Below, piece by piece: positions 27,814 through 35,751 of a DNA stretch of 64,000 nt. A program made the translations under genes and the position numbers. This stretch comes from Shewanella insulae (GTDB lineage: Bacteria; Pseudomonadota; Gammaproteobacteria; Enterobacterales; Shewanellaceae): contig NZ_WRPA01000010.1 in assembly GCF_009831655.1 (NCBI RefSeq), forward strand, positions 123,455 through 187,454. Direction: 5' to 3'. Positions within the stretch are counted from its first letter, which is position 1. Each line of letters starts with the position of its first letter. The notes beneath the pieces are model-generated. The model was not told where the DNA came from, made no database searches, and saw nothing but the letters and a program-made list of their open reading frames with translations.

Positions 27814-28647
27814 TTAGGTACGCTTCTGATAGTAGATCCCTGGATTACACCTCACCATATCAAACTCATCGGTCAGACCGGCAATCGACTCGGACGCGCC
27901 CAGAAACAGTATCCCCTTAGGATTGAGGGCGGCAGCAAATTGCCGCAGTATCTTGGCCTTTGCCTCTGGGGCAAAATAGATAAGCACATTACGGCAGAAG
28001 ATGATGTCAAACTTGCCGAGCAAGGTGTAACTCTCGAGCAGGTTATGGGCCCTGAAATTCACCAAACGCTTGACGTTGGGCTTCACTACCATGGAGCCAC
28101 TACCCGTAGATTCAAAAAACTGACGTTTGCGCTCCTCGGACAGCCCGCGCCCCAGGGCAAGGTTGTCATATTCGGCGGTCTTACAGCGCTCTAACATGGA
28201 GGGCGACAGATCCGTTGCCAAAATGCTTGCGCTACCAGGCAAGGCTCCAGGCTTACGCTGCTGATATTCTAAGATGGTCATCGCCAGCGAATAGGGTTCC
28301 TGTCCAGACGAACAGGCAGCCGACCAGATCTTCAGCGGCCGTCCCAGGCGAGCATATTCGGGTAACAGCTTATTGCCTAATAGCTCGAAGGGATAGCGAT
28401 CGCGAAACCACAGGGTTTCATTGGTGGTCATGGCGTCGATCACCTCGGCACGAAGTTGCCGCTCGGTCGGTTTCATCGAATGTTTAACCACTTCAGATAA
28501 AGAGGGAAGATTATATTTCCCCATCAGAGGCGCGAGTCGACTACGAACCAAATATTGCTTATTGTCGCCCAACACAATTCCGCTGTGCTGCTCCAGAAAT
28601 AATTTAAATTGGTTGTACTCGGCTTCGGCAAGTGATTTATTCGGCAC
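27814..28647 (-). CDS. cheR: CheR chemoreceptor methyltransferase
   Basis: CheR methylates glutamates of chemoreceptors using SAM, for adaptation. It has 277 residues: the helical N-domain, then the SAM-binding region IWSAACSSGQEPYSLAMTIL and the FDIIFCRNVLIYF strand. In polar-flagellum clusters cheV-cheR stands next to flgB, as here. Confidence 0.95.
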   Translation of the reverse strand: MPNKSLAEAEYNQFKLFLEQHSGIVLGDNKQYLVRSRLAPLMGKYNLPSLSEVVKHSMKPTERQLRAEVIDAMTTNETLWFRDRYPFELLGNKLLPEYARLGRPLKIWSAACSSGQEPYSLAMTILEYQQRKPGALPGSASILATDLSPSMLERCKTAEYDNLALGRGLSEERKRQFFESTGSGSMVVKPNVKRLVNFRAHNLLESYTLLGKFDIIFCRNVLIYFAPEAKAKILRQFAAALNPKGILFLGASESIAGLTDEFDMVRCNPGIYYQKRT

Positions 28648-28745
28648 CTTGATATCCCAATATCAAAAAAGAAAACAGGCTACAACATACACTATAGCAA
28701 GCGTTGCAGAGCTCAGCGTTATACATTAGCTAACTCACTGATACA

Positions 28746-28770
28746 AGCCCAAACTTACCAATTTTGGGCT
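28746..28770 (-). terminator. Hairpin after cheV
   Basis: On the minus strand AGCCCAAA pairs with TTTGGGCT, with TTGTAT following. It lies 43 bp downstream of the cheV stop at 28813. The overlapping TTGGGC-TCAG-GCCCAA offers an alternative fold. Confidence 0.5.
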
Positions 28771-28801
28771 CAGGCCCAAGCAAATGTAGGCTCAGGCCCA
28801 A
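28767..28801. repeat. Direct repeat between cheV and cheR
   Basis: GGCTCAGGCCCAA occurs at 28767-28779 and again at 28789-28801, a 22-bp period. The first copy shares bases with the hairpin after cheV. No function is assigned. Confidence 0.6.
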
Positions 28802-28812
28802 CTTAGTTCAAT

Positions 28813-29733
28813 TTACAGACTAAGATGCTTGTTCACCGCTGCCGCTAATTCATCAGGATTAAACTTCGCGATAAAGTCATTGGCGCCCACTTTCTCCACC
28901 ATGGCCTGGTTAAACACGCCACTGAGCGAGGTATGCAACACCACCTTAATATCTTTCAATTTAGGGTTATCGCGGATCTCCGCCGTCAGAGTATAGCCGT
29001 CCATCTCAGGCATCTCGATATCAGAAATGATCAGCGGGATCTCATGGGCCACGTTATCCATCTCGGCGGCGACCTTCACCAACTTATCTAAGGCCTCGCG
29101 ACCATCCTTAGCGGTATCGATCTGCAGGCTCAAAGACTCCAGTGCGCGAATGATCTGCTTACGTGCCACGGCAGAGTCGTCGATCACCATGATGTGATAG
29201 TGACGCTCCCTGTCTATGGTGAGTTGCTCGTCGACCTCCTGGCTGATCGCCGTCTTCACCGGCGAGATCTCATCGAGGATCTTCTCGACATCGAGGATCT
29301 CCACCAGTTCACCCTCGATCTCTGTTACCGCCGTCAGGTAGGAGTATCTTCCGGCACCCTGTGGCGGCGGCATGATGGCTTCCCAATTCATGTTGATGAT
29401 GCGCTCGACCGACTTAACCAAGAACCCCTGAACGCTGCGGTTGTATTCAGAGATGATGATGAAACAGCCGTCGGTATCTTCAATAGGTCTGCCGCCGGTA
29501 GCCGCACTAAGGTCGATCACCGAAATCGTCTGCCCACGAATATGGGCCACGCCCCTCACAAAAGGATTGAGCTTAGGCAGGCCGGTCAGTGGCGGGCACT
29601 GAAGCACCTCTTTCACCTTAAATACGTTAATGCCAAACCTTTGCCGCCCGTTTAACTTAAACAGCAATAGCTCTAAGCGATTTTGTCCTACGAGTTGGGT
29701 GCGTTTGTTAACTGATTCAAGAATACTCGACAT
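28813..29733 (-). CDS. cheV: CheV coupling protein with receiver domain
   Basis: CheV couples receptors to CheA and is phosphorylated as a sink or adaptor. The N-terminal CheW-like domain spans about 15-165 (RFGINVFKVKEVLQCPPLTG). The receiver domain spans about 180-306, with Asp185-186 and phospho-acceptor Asp238 (IISDIEMPEMDG). The length, 306 residues, is normal. It is followed by cheR. Confidence 0.95.
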   Translation of the reverse strand: MSSILESVNKRTQLVGQNRLELLLFKLNGRQRFGINVFKVKEVLQCPPLTGLPKLNPFVRGVAHIRGQTISVIDLSAATGGRPIEDTDGCFIIISEYNRSVQGFLVKSVERIINMNWEAIMPPPQGAGRYSYLTAVTEIEGELVEILDVEKILDEISPVKTAISQEVDEQLTIDRERHYHIMVIDDSAVARKQIIRALESLSLQIDTAKDGREALDKLVKVAAEMDNVAHEIPLIISDIEMPEMDGYTLTAEIRDNPKLKDIKVVLHTSLSGVFNQAMVEKVGANDFIAKFNPDELAAAVNKHLSL

Positions 29734-29788
29734 ATTGCCTTTGCCCTGTTGTCGGGTGAATGCTAAGCCATTCCCATGGTAAATATGA

Positions 29789-29815
29789 GTATAGGCATAC
29801 TAATTGCTTTATCTA
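29789..29815 (-). promoter_or_regulatory. Possible sigma-28 promoter of cheV
   Basis: The minus strand reads TAGA-N15-GCCTATAC against the FliA consensus TAAA-N15-GCCGATAA, with the correct spacer and nine of twelve positions matching. It lies 56 bp upstream of cheV. Confidence 0.45.
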
Positions 29816-29875
29816 GTTATATGACAACCAGACCTTTACTTTGTCAAATTTATGACACTCATTTATCACAAAAAA

Positions 29876-29890
29876 TGGCAAAGCCTTGGC
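29876..29890 (+). promoter_or_regulatory. Weak sigma-54-like element before flgA
   Basis: TGGCAAAGCCTTGGC has the GG and GC doublets at the right spacing but TGGC in place of TTGC. It lies about 53 bp before the flgA ATG. This is weaker than the other elements. Confidence 0.35.
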
Positions 29891-29942
29891 TCTTCAAACG
29901 AAGTATAGGTGTAATCTGGCTAATCAAGCTAGTCAATTCATT

Positions 29943-30650
29943 ATGAAAGTAAATTTTGCATATTTTCTGTTTTTGCTACTCATCTCTCTCCCCTCATTGG
30001 CGACGGAGAATGCGAGTGTTCCCTCTGTATCGACCATAGCGCGATTAGCTACAGAGGTCGTGCAAGAAAAAATGGTCATACCCCAAGATGCCAAGGTCAT
30101 AATCACCCCCCAAAGCCTGGATACGCGGCTCAAGCCTCCCAGCTGTTTAGGCCAGCCCAAGGCAGAGATCGCCAGCGATCGTGCCATCAGTAAAAACAAT
30201 ACGGTCAAGATAAGCTGCACTAGCCCAGATCTCGACTACCCCTGGCAGATATTTATTTCGGTGCGCGTCGAGGTGCTCTTTCCCGTTGTGGTCGCCAACC
30301 AGACCTTGGGGCCAGGCGATCTCATCGAATCGGATCAGATACGCTTAGCCTACGTCGAGCAGAATCAGCTCAGAGGTCAGCAATTTGATGACCCTGTCGC
30401 GGTGACCGGCACCCGGGTGAAACGCAGAATTCCCGCCAATCAACCGTTATTTGCCAGCAACCTCTGCTTTGTCTGCAAGGGAGATATCGTCTCCATTTTT
30501 GCTCGATCAGAGAATTTCGAGATAAAAACCAACGGCGAAGCGTTAAAAGATGGTAACCTTGGCGATAAGATACAGGTGCGCAATAGCCGCTCCAACAAGC
30601 GAGTCGACGCGCATGTGACAGGCATTGGCGAGGTAGAAGTCAGGATGTGA
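29943..30650 (+). CDS. flgA: FlgA P-ring assembly chaperone
   Basis: FlgA is a periplasmic chaperone for FlgI. I start at ATG 29943 (MKVNFAYFLFLLLISLPSLA), which gives a clear signal peptide; the open frame from 29886 adds 19 residues ahead of it. The C-terminal SAF-like domain has NQTLGPGDLIESDQIRLAYV and TRVKRRIPANQPLFASNLC. The length is 235 residues. It is first of flgA-flgM-flgN, divergent from cheV. Confidence 0.93.
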   Translation: MKVNFAYFLFLLLISLPSLATENASVPSVSTIARLATEVVQEKMVIPQDAKVIITPQSLDTRLKPPSCLGQPKAEIASDRAISKNNTVKISCTSPDLDYPWQIFISVRVEVLFPVVVANQTLGPGDLIESDQIRLAYVEQNQLRGQQFDDPVAVTGTRVKRRIPANQPLFASNLCFVCKGDIVSIFARSENFEIKTNGEALKDGNLGDKIQVRNSRSNKRVDAHVTGIGEVEVRM

Positions 30651-30703
30651 GCCTGATGACCTCTCACGCGCAAAAATTTATACTGTTTTTTGAAACTTTA
30701 TCC

Positions 30704-30730
30704 TAAAGCTTTAACCATGAGTGCCGATAG
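30704..30730 (+). promoter_or_regulatory. Sigma-28 promoter of flgMN
   Basis: TAAA at 30704-30707, 15 bases, GCCGATAG at 30723-30730: one mismatch, at the last base. It lies 40 bp before the flgM ATG, so FliA would raise the level of its own inhibitor. Confidence 0.85.
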
Positions 30731-30770
30731 ACAGGTATGTTGATCTCATTTATGTAAGTTGGACCCCACA

Positions 30771-31088
30771 ATGCCTATAGATATTAAGCACGTAAATACA
30801 AACACTAACAGCCGAGTTGGCAGTGCCAGCTCGAAAGCCTCACAGCAAAAAGGTGCGGCAGCGGCTACCAGCGCCCCTTCACAGGCGGTGAAGAGCGATT
30901 CGGTCTCTATCACCTCTCAGGCGCAGCAACTACAGAGTGCCCAGGCCAAGTTAAACGACATTCCTGAAATCGATGTCAAGAAGGTCGAACAGATCAAGGC
31001 CGCCATCGCCGAGGGACGCTATAAGATAGATGCAGACAAACTCGCCAGCAATATTGCGCAGTTTGAAAAGGAACTCCAGGATCTTTAA
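30771..31088 (+). CDS. flgM: FlgM anti-sigma-28 factor
   Basis: FlgM binds FliA until hook completion, then is exported. The ATG at 30771 gives MPIDIKHVNTNTNSRVG, 105 residues. A TTG at 30759 is open but unlikely. The C-terminal half has the conserved pattern IPEIDVKKVEQIKAAIAEGRY, then IDADKLASNIAQFEKEL. It is followed by flgN after 10 bp. Confidence 0.95.
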   Translation: MPIDIKHVNTNTNSRVGSASSKASQQKGAAAATSAPSQAVKSDSVSITSQAQQLQSAQAKLNDIPEIDVKKVEQIKAAIAEGRYKIDADKLASNIAQFEKELQDL

Positions 31089-31098
31089 CTAATACGTT

Positions 31099-31524
31099 AT
31101 GACGCAGATAACCGATATCATCGCCAATCAACACAAATTACTGGACAGCTTAAAGCTAACCATTACGGCAGAGAAGGATGCCCTGATCGCGCAAGATGCC
31201 GATCAATTGTTGCGTCTGGCCAATGAGAAGGCTCAGTTGTTAAATGAGATCAAACTAGGTGATACCGAATTAGCTGCGCATCCTGAACTAGGCAGGCTCA
31301 CCCAGGAGCCTCAGCTTATTGCCCAGATCGATGACGCCAAACAGGCATTGGCCGAGTGTAAACAGCTTAACGAGCAAAACTCAGCGCTTATCGAACACAG
31401 CATGGCCAGCGTCAATCGTTTCTCCCAGGCCCTGCAGGCCAGTCGTAATGCCAACAGCCTCACCTATGACGGCAAGGGCAAGACCTCGACCATCTCGACA
31501 CTCGGCAATAATCTGAAAGCCTAG
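31099..31524 (+). CDS. flgN: FlgN chaperone for FlgK and FlgL
   Basis: FlgN is a cytoplasmic chaperone for the hook-filament junction proteins. It has 141 residues, all helical (ANQHKLLDSLKLTITAEKDAL; ANEKAQLLNEI), and it follows flgM, the usual place for flgN. The C-terminal tail (GKGKTSTISTLGNNLKA) is typical. Confidence 0.9.
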   Translation: MTQITDIIANQHKLLDSLKLTITAEKDALIAQDADQLLRLANEKAQLLNEIKLGDTELAAHPELGRLTQEPQLIAQIDDAKQALAECKQLNEQNSALIEHSMASVNRFSQALQASRNANSLTYDGKGKTSTISTLGNNLKA

Positions 31525-31564
31525 TCACTAATAAAAAGTTACTGGTTCAAAAACTAAAGACATA

Positions 31565-31591
31565 AAAAAGCCTCTTTAAAAGAGGCTTTTT
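31565..31591 (+). terminator. Bidirectional terminator between flgN and flgP
   Basis: AAAAAGCCTCTT and AAGAGGCTTTTT form a strong stem with a short loop and T-runs in both directions. It ends flgMN on the plus strand and flgOP on the minus strand. Confidence 0.85.
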
Positions 31592-31636
31592 AGTTAGTGA
31601 CTATTTTTAACGGCTACATTGAGTCTCACATCTCAA

Positions 31637-32083
31637 TTAGAAATAGGTCACTTCCTTCACCATCTGCGGCCGGTTCTGCTGCTGGTATAGCGCCCACACC
31701 TGCTGGAAATCAAGCTCCAGCTCGGTCACATAATGCTCCCCAACGGGATAGCTCTTCACCACTCTGGCCCCGCGAATCACCCCGCTCACCGAGGCCTGAA
31801 TGCTGTCATCGGAAAGCATCCAATCTTTCACGCTGCTGGACGCCGACAACTGCTGACCATAAACCTGCTCGGCCAGTTCGCGATAGGCAGCGATCTTCGA
31901 CGCCTGCATAGCCATCAACACCCGCTGGGATGCCTCCTTCGCCTGCTGAGTCGCCAGCGGCGCATAGCCGATAGCAGTTAACTTAGGAAAGCTTTCCGGC
32001 GCCTGGGTTTCCCATTGAATGTATCTGTCTTGAGACGCACATCCACTCAGAACGAGCAGCAACACACTAATTAGGTATCTCAT
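31637..32083 (-). CDS. flgP: FlgP outer-membrane flagellar lipoprotein
   Basis: FlgP belongs to the LPP20-like lipoproteins that form a disk or ring beneath the outer membrane around polar flagella. The 148-residue protein has a lipoprotein signal ending in LSGC at about residue 15. Its core has KIAAYRELAEQVYGQQL and RGARVVKSYPVGEHYVTELEL. It overlaps the flgO stop by four bases, in one operon with it. Confidence 0.88.
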   Translation of the reverse strand: MRYLISVLLLVLSGCASQDRYIQWETQAPESFPKLTAIGYAPLATQQAKEASQRVLMAMQASKIAAYRELAEQVYGQQLSASSSVKDWMLSDDSIQASVSGVIRGARVVKSYPVGEHYVTELELDFQQVWALYQQQNRPQMVKEVTYF

Positions 32084-32706
32084 TGCTTAACCCCTATAAT
32101 CTGGACATCTCCCTGACCCTGGCTGCTATAGCGAAACAGCTTGCCATCTTTAACGACCACCTTCTCTGACAGGCTAAGGTAGTCCGCCAGCTCGGCCTGG
32201 CTCACGCTCGCCCCTGCCACGGAGACCACACGGTTATTGGTGACATTGACGATACGGCTGTTTACCACCACACCATCGGGTTTGAGACTCATGGTCGATA
32301 CCAACACATGCTCAACCGGCAGATCCGCTGGCAGTTGCCGCCAGTCCCGGGTCAGGATCAGCTCGCCTTGATCTGTCACCCTAAGGTTCTCGCCCACGTT
32401 AAGATCCACCAGATTAAACTGATGGTCATGCATGGCCGCGATTAGCCCTTGCTGTATCTGCAGCCCCAAGGCGTTCGTCGACTTGAGGTTGTCCAGCAAG
32501 ACAGGCGTTGCCACCAGCAAGGGTTGCTTAGGCGTCAACTGATCATTTTGGCGCACCAACTCATTTGCCAGCTGCTGAGTCAGGTGTATCACAGATGAAC
32601 TCGCAGGCAAACTATTGCCGCTCTGCAGGGTGGGCGTAGCAGGCTCGTTTGCCGTACAGGCCCCCAACAGCAACAGGGAAGATATTATCAAAGCGTTTCG
32701 CATCAT
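32080..32706 (-). CDS. flgO: FlgO outer-membrane flagellar lipoprotein
   Basis: FlgO is an outer-membrane protein needed for polar flagellar stability in vibrios. I start at ATG 32706 (MMRNALIISSLLLLGAC), which sets the lipobox LGAC near residue 17; ATG 32703 is equally possible. The frame open to 32775 only adds a non-signal leader. The FlgO core is visible (HLTQQLANELVRQNDQLTPKQ, then LISLEE-like region replaced by LLVATPVLLDNLKSTNALG). Confidence 0.85.
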   Translation of the reverse strand: MMRNALIISSLLLLGACTANEPATPTLQSGNSLPASSSVIHLTQQLANELVRQNDQLTPKQPLLVATPVLLDNLKSTNALGLQIQQGLIAAMHDHQFNLVDLNVGENLRVTDQGELILTRDWRQLPADLPVEHVLVSTMSLKPDGVVVNSRIVNVTNNRVVSVAGASVSQAELADYLSLSEKVVVKDGKLFRYSSQGQGDVQIIGVKQ

Positions 32707-32798
32707 GATGTCCCATGGTTTTCGATATTGACCCAGGCCAATATACCCACTTGGCTGCGCCATATTTTCGGCCAACCAAACCTATTGGCTAATATGCA

Positions 32799-32813
32799 GC
32801 AATATATATGCCA
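32799..32813 (-). promoter_or_regulatory. Sigma-54 promoter of flgOP
   Basis: The minus strand reads TGGCATATATATTGC, a full match to TGGCAY-N5-TTGC, about 93 bp upstream of the flgO start. Confidence 0.82.
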
Positions 32814-33011
32814 TAAGCATAGCAAATGCTCGTCTTCCACAAGGTATTAGGCTCGGCGCTTAGACTCTCACTAAGCATAAGGGGTTAGATGGCGCTGATG
32901 ATCATGCCTGCTGGTTAATTACCTGACAGGTCTCAACTCAGGCATAGATATTGCTTTAAGCCTAGCTAATCAATGGGAACATGAGAATAGGCGCAAAAAC
33001 TGTCAGCATTT

Positions 33012-33026
33012 TGGCACCGCCTACGC
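33012..33026 (+). promoter_or_regulatory. Weak sigma-54-like element before flgT
   Basis: TGGCACCGCCTACGC has a perfect -24 block and the GC doublet at the right distance, but two of four bases of the -12 block differ. It lies 34 bp before the flgT ATG. Confidence 0.35.
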
Positions 33027-33059
33027 GCCAGGTAAACCAGCTCAGTTGAGACCAACACG

Positions 33060-34220
33060 ATGAAACGAATCCAATTACTATTGCTGTTACTCGCCACCTT
33101 TAACACTCAGGTAATGGCTCAGTGGCTTGAGGCCAAGGGCGAAGCCAAGATCATCAACGGCAATATCACCCAGGCGCGAGAAGATGCCATAGCGCAGGCG
33201 CTGAGCTATGTCACTTTGCAATCCGGTGGCCAGTTTACCAGCCTGCAGCAGACTCAGAATGGCCAGCTGACACAGACCCAGTTTACACTGACGCAACAGG
33301 CCAAGGCCGGCCGCGTCGAGCTGATCAGCGAGCGCATTCAAGGCGATACCCTCAGCGTCAACCTAAGAGTCGATGTGCTGCAAAACGCTAAGGTACAGAG
33401 CTGCGGGGCCAGTCAACTCAAGGCGGCGATTCTGGTGCCCCAGGCACAAGTTGCCGATCGCAGCCAGCTCAGGTACGGCAATCTTGGCAACTTCGAGAAG
33501 GCCCTGTCGGAGAAACTCGGCAGCATCATAACGCGAGAAGGCAAGGCGAGTTTTGCCCATGTCCACGCCAACGAACGTCTGGATATCGAGCAATCATTAA
33601 TCGACATTCGCGGCTACCGTCTGCCCAGCTGGCTTAGCGAGATCACCGACAGCCAATACATTCTGCTGCCGGAGATCATCGACATCTCCACCGAGCCGGT
33701 CGAAAGCAGTATGTTTGGCCTCTGGGATAGCTATCCCCAGCGCCAGTTTCAGCTACGTCTCTCTCTCTACCACGGCATCAGCGGCGAGCAGATCTGGAGT
33801 GAGTACTATGATGCCCCTGCCCCATGGGAATTTGAGCGACAAGCGACGGTACCGGCCCAGAGCAACCGCTTCTGGGCGTCTAGCTATGGTAAGAACATCG
33901 AAATGCTCCTGAACCAGGCCAGCGAAGATATCGACAAGGTGCTCGACTGCCGTCCGCTACTTGGACAGGTGGTATCCCGCGTCGACAACCGGGTGATCAT
34001 CAACCTAGGACGCAATCATGGCGTGAAAGTTGGGGATAAATTCCAACTGGTACTGCAGCGAAACCTACCGGATCGACTGGATAATATGCGGGCGGTTGCC
34101 AGCGAATCGCGCGCCAAGATCACCATAGACCAGGTGACACAGGAAAGTGCCACCGCCCTGCTGCAAGGTGCCAACGGCGCAATCAACATACAAATTAACG
34201 ACATCGCGATTAAAATCTAA
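33060..34220 (+). CDS. flgT: FlgT H-ring protein
   Basis: FlgT builds the H ring and helps the T ring around the basal body of sodium- or proton-driven polar flagella. It has 386 residues with a signal peptide MKRIQLLLLLLATFNTQVMA. The N-terminal domain follows with WLEAKGEAKIINGNITQARED, a FlgT signature, and the C-terminal domain has LGRNHGVKVGDKFQLVLQR. It stands alone on the plus strand, divergent from flgOP. Confidence 0.9.
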   Translation: MKRIQLLLLLLATFNTQVMAQWLEAKGEAKIINGNITQAREDAIAQALSYVTLQSGGQFTSLQQTQNGQLTQTQFTLTQQAKAGRVELISERIQGDTLSVNLRVDVLQNAKVQSCGASQLKAAILVPQAQVADRSQLRYGNLGNFEKALSEKLGSIITREGKASFAHVHANERLDIEQSLIDIRGYRLPSWLSEITDSQYILLPEIIDISTEPVESSMFGLWDSYPQRQFQLRLSLYHGISGEQIWSEYYDAPAPWEFERQATVPAQSNRFWASSYGKNIEMLLNQASEDIDKVLDCRPLLGQVVSRVDNRVIINLGRNHGVKVGDKFQLVLQRNLPDRLDNMRAVASESRAKITIDQVTQESATALLQGANGAINIQINDIAIKI

Positions 34221-34242
34221 CTTAATTAGTGCACTAATTAAG
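34221..34242. repeat. Perfect 22-bp palindrome after flgT
   Basis: CTTAATTAGTG is followed directly by its reverse complement, so the whole element is a loopless palindrome. It begins at the base after the flgT stop codon. It could be a transcript-end hairpin or a binding site for a dimeric protein. Confidence 0.75.
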
Positions 34243-34260
34243 CAACTAAATCTAAAGCCT

Positions 34261-34278
34261 TTTCATCGCGATGAAAAA
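34261..34278. repeat. Perfect 18-bp palindrome before tRNA-Arg
   Basis: TTTTCATCG is followed directly by CGATGAAAA. It covers the -35 region expected for the tRNA promoter whose -10 is at 34283-34288, so it may be an operator. Confidence 0.7.
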
Positions 34279-34282
34279 CAGT

Positions 34283-34288
34283 ATAATC
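34283..34288 (+). promoter_or_regulatory. -10 element of the tRNA-Arg promoter
   Basis: TATAAT stands 10 bp before the tRNA 5' end. The -35 would fall on T-rich TTTTTC at 34260-34265, inside the palindrome, and is poor. Confidence 0.6.
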
Positions 34289-34297
34289 ACTTGCGTC

Positions 34298-34373
34298 TCC
34301 CTATAGCTCAACAGGATAGAGCAGTCGCCTCCTAAGCGATCGATCGGGGTTCGAGTCCCTGTGGGGAGACCAG
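34298..34373 (+). tRNA. tRNA-Arg (anticodon CCU)
   Basis: The sequence folds as a 76-nt cloverleaf with encoded CCA. The acceptor CTCCCTA pairs with TGGGGAG, the D arm is GCTC/GAGC, the anticodon stem GTCGC/GCGAT holds the loop CTCCTAA (anticodon CCT in DNA), and the T arm CGGGG-TTCGAGT-CCCTG is followed by A-CCA. It reads the rare codon AGG. It stands alone between flgT and the glycosylation genes; no terminator is visible before the next gene. Confidence 0.95.
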
Positions 34374-34422
34374 TTAGTGAACTAGCCTAATAGATGAAGT
34401 ATGACTTCAAGGGACAGTGTCA

Positions 34423-35751
34423 ATGACTGAGCTTTTTAATGCCAATCTCAACATCATCAGCCAGCGTTGGCCTATCATTGCCTCTGCACTTCAACGAGTA
34501 TCTTTCAATCATCTCGACGCCGCTCTTGTTACCGGCCAGAATCAAACAATAAGTGTTAACGGTATTCAGCTCAGTAGTCGTCATGACCGGCTATCCGAAG
34601 CGAGACTCTTCATCGATACCTTACCCCAAGAGACTAAAACGGTTACCGTATATGGCATAGGTATGGGCGATGTACCGAGTCTGTTAATCGATAACCCTCA
34701 GTATACTCAGATCAAGGTATGTATCTTGAACTTAGCGGTACTGGCCTTAGTGTTAGCCTATACGGATCAGAGTGAATGGTTAAGTCACCCAAGTGTGATC
34801 CTATCCCTTAACCCCGATGCCAAACTGGATTACCCCTATGTCGCTATTTCCCCCGAATTATCGCTTTGCGACGAGGCCCACGCTAGACTAAGAGATCTAT
34901 TGGTCATGGAGCTAAACCAAAATTTTGCCAATAGACGACATAGGCTTGATGACCCTTTAACCCTGGAAAGGTTTAAGTGTAATGAGGCGCAGATAATCAC
35001 AGATCCCGATGCCGCCTCGCTGATTGAGACGATGAGGACCGATAAGGCCATTGTCATAGGTAGCGGCCCTTCGCTTGAAGAGCACTACGACTATCTCAGA
35101 GCACTCTGTAAACAATCCAATAAGCCGGTGATGATTGCGGCCGATACAGCGCTCAGGGGGCTAATCCACAGCGGTATCAAACCCGATATCGTCGTCACCG
35201 TCGACAGCCTCATCGATAGCTATCATCTTCCGCTCGAGGATACAGACGACATTAAGCTAGTGTATTTTCCCAAGGCAAACCCAAGGGTTTTGGAAAACTG
35301 GCGAGGGCCTAGGTTCATTGCCTATGGACAGAGCAATGTCTACGACGCCTTGGCTCAGCAATACCCTAAGTTGAGACTCTATATCAGTGGTAGCGTCATT
35401 CACCCAGTCATCGATCTAGCGGTTAATTTGAAGGCTAAACAGATCACCTTATTTGGCTGCGACTTCGGTTACTGTCACAACAAGAGCCATGCATTTTGGA
35501 GTGCTCACTCATTCAAGCAAGAAGATGTAGAGGAACGTGCCTGGGTTAACGCCATAGACAACAGAATGAGGGCCGCTCGACACTGGGTGCTCGATGGCCA
35601 TGGCAATCGAATAACAACAGACCTAAACCTAAGAGCCTACCTGAGATATTTGGAGCTCTATATCACTCGGCATCCGCAAGTCAGCTTCTATCGCGCTAGC
35701 CTCTCTGGCGCAGATATACAGGGCACCCAACATAAGGAGCCTGGCGCATGA
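34423..35751 (+). CDS. Maf-type (DUF115) flagellin glycosyltransferase, short form
   Basis: Motility accessory factors transfer nonulosonic acids to flagellin Ser or Thr. The central MAF domain is clear: IVIGSGPSLEEHYDYLRAL at about residues 208-226, MIAADTALRGLIHSGIKPDI and TVDS, then ITLFGCDFGY. The protein has 442 residues from ATG 34423, with AAGGGA upstream; a GTG two codons earlier is less likely. It has no tetratricopeptide tail, unlike the second Maf at 51525. The next gene starts at an ATGA overlap. Family confident; acceptor specificity unknown. Confidence 0.85.
   Translation: MTELFNANLNIISQRWPIIASALQRVSFNHLDAALVTGQNQTISVNGIQLSSRHDRLSEARLFIDTLPQETKTVTVYGIGMGDVPSLLIDNPQYTQIKVCILNLAVLALVLAYTDQSEWLSHPSVILSLNPDAKLDYPYVAISPELSLCDEAHARLRDLLVMELNQNFANRRHRLDDPLTLERFKCNEAQIITDPDAASLIETMRTDKAIVIGSGPSLEEHYDYLRALCKQSNKPVMIAADTALRGLIHSGIKPDIVVTVDSLIDSYHLPLEDTDDIKLVYFPKANPRVLENWRGPRFIAYGQSNVYDALAQQYPKLRLYISGSVIHPVIDLAVNLKAKQITLFGCDFGYCHNKSHAFWSAHSFKQEDVEERAWVNAIDNRMRAARHWVLDGHGNRITTDLNLRAYLRYLELYITRHPQVSFYRASLSGADIQGTQHKEPGA

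Larger units (their letters stand above)
32707..33059. other. Intergenic region between flgO and flgT
   Basis: This 353-bp divergent spacer holds the flgOP sigma-54 element at 32799-32813 and a poor sigma-54-like match toward flgT at 33012-33026. I see no open reading frame or RNA gene in it. Confidence 0.6.
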
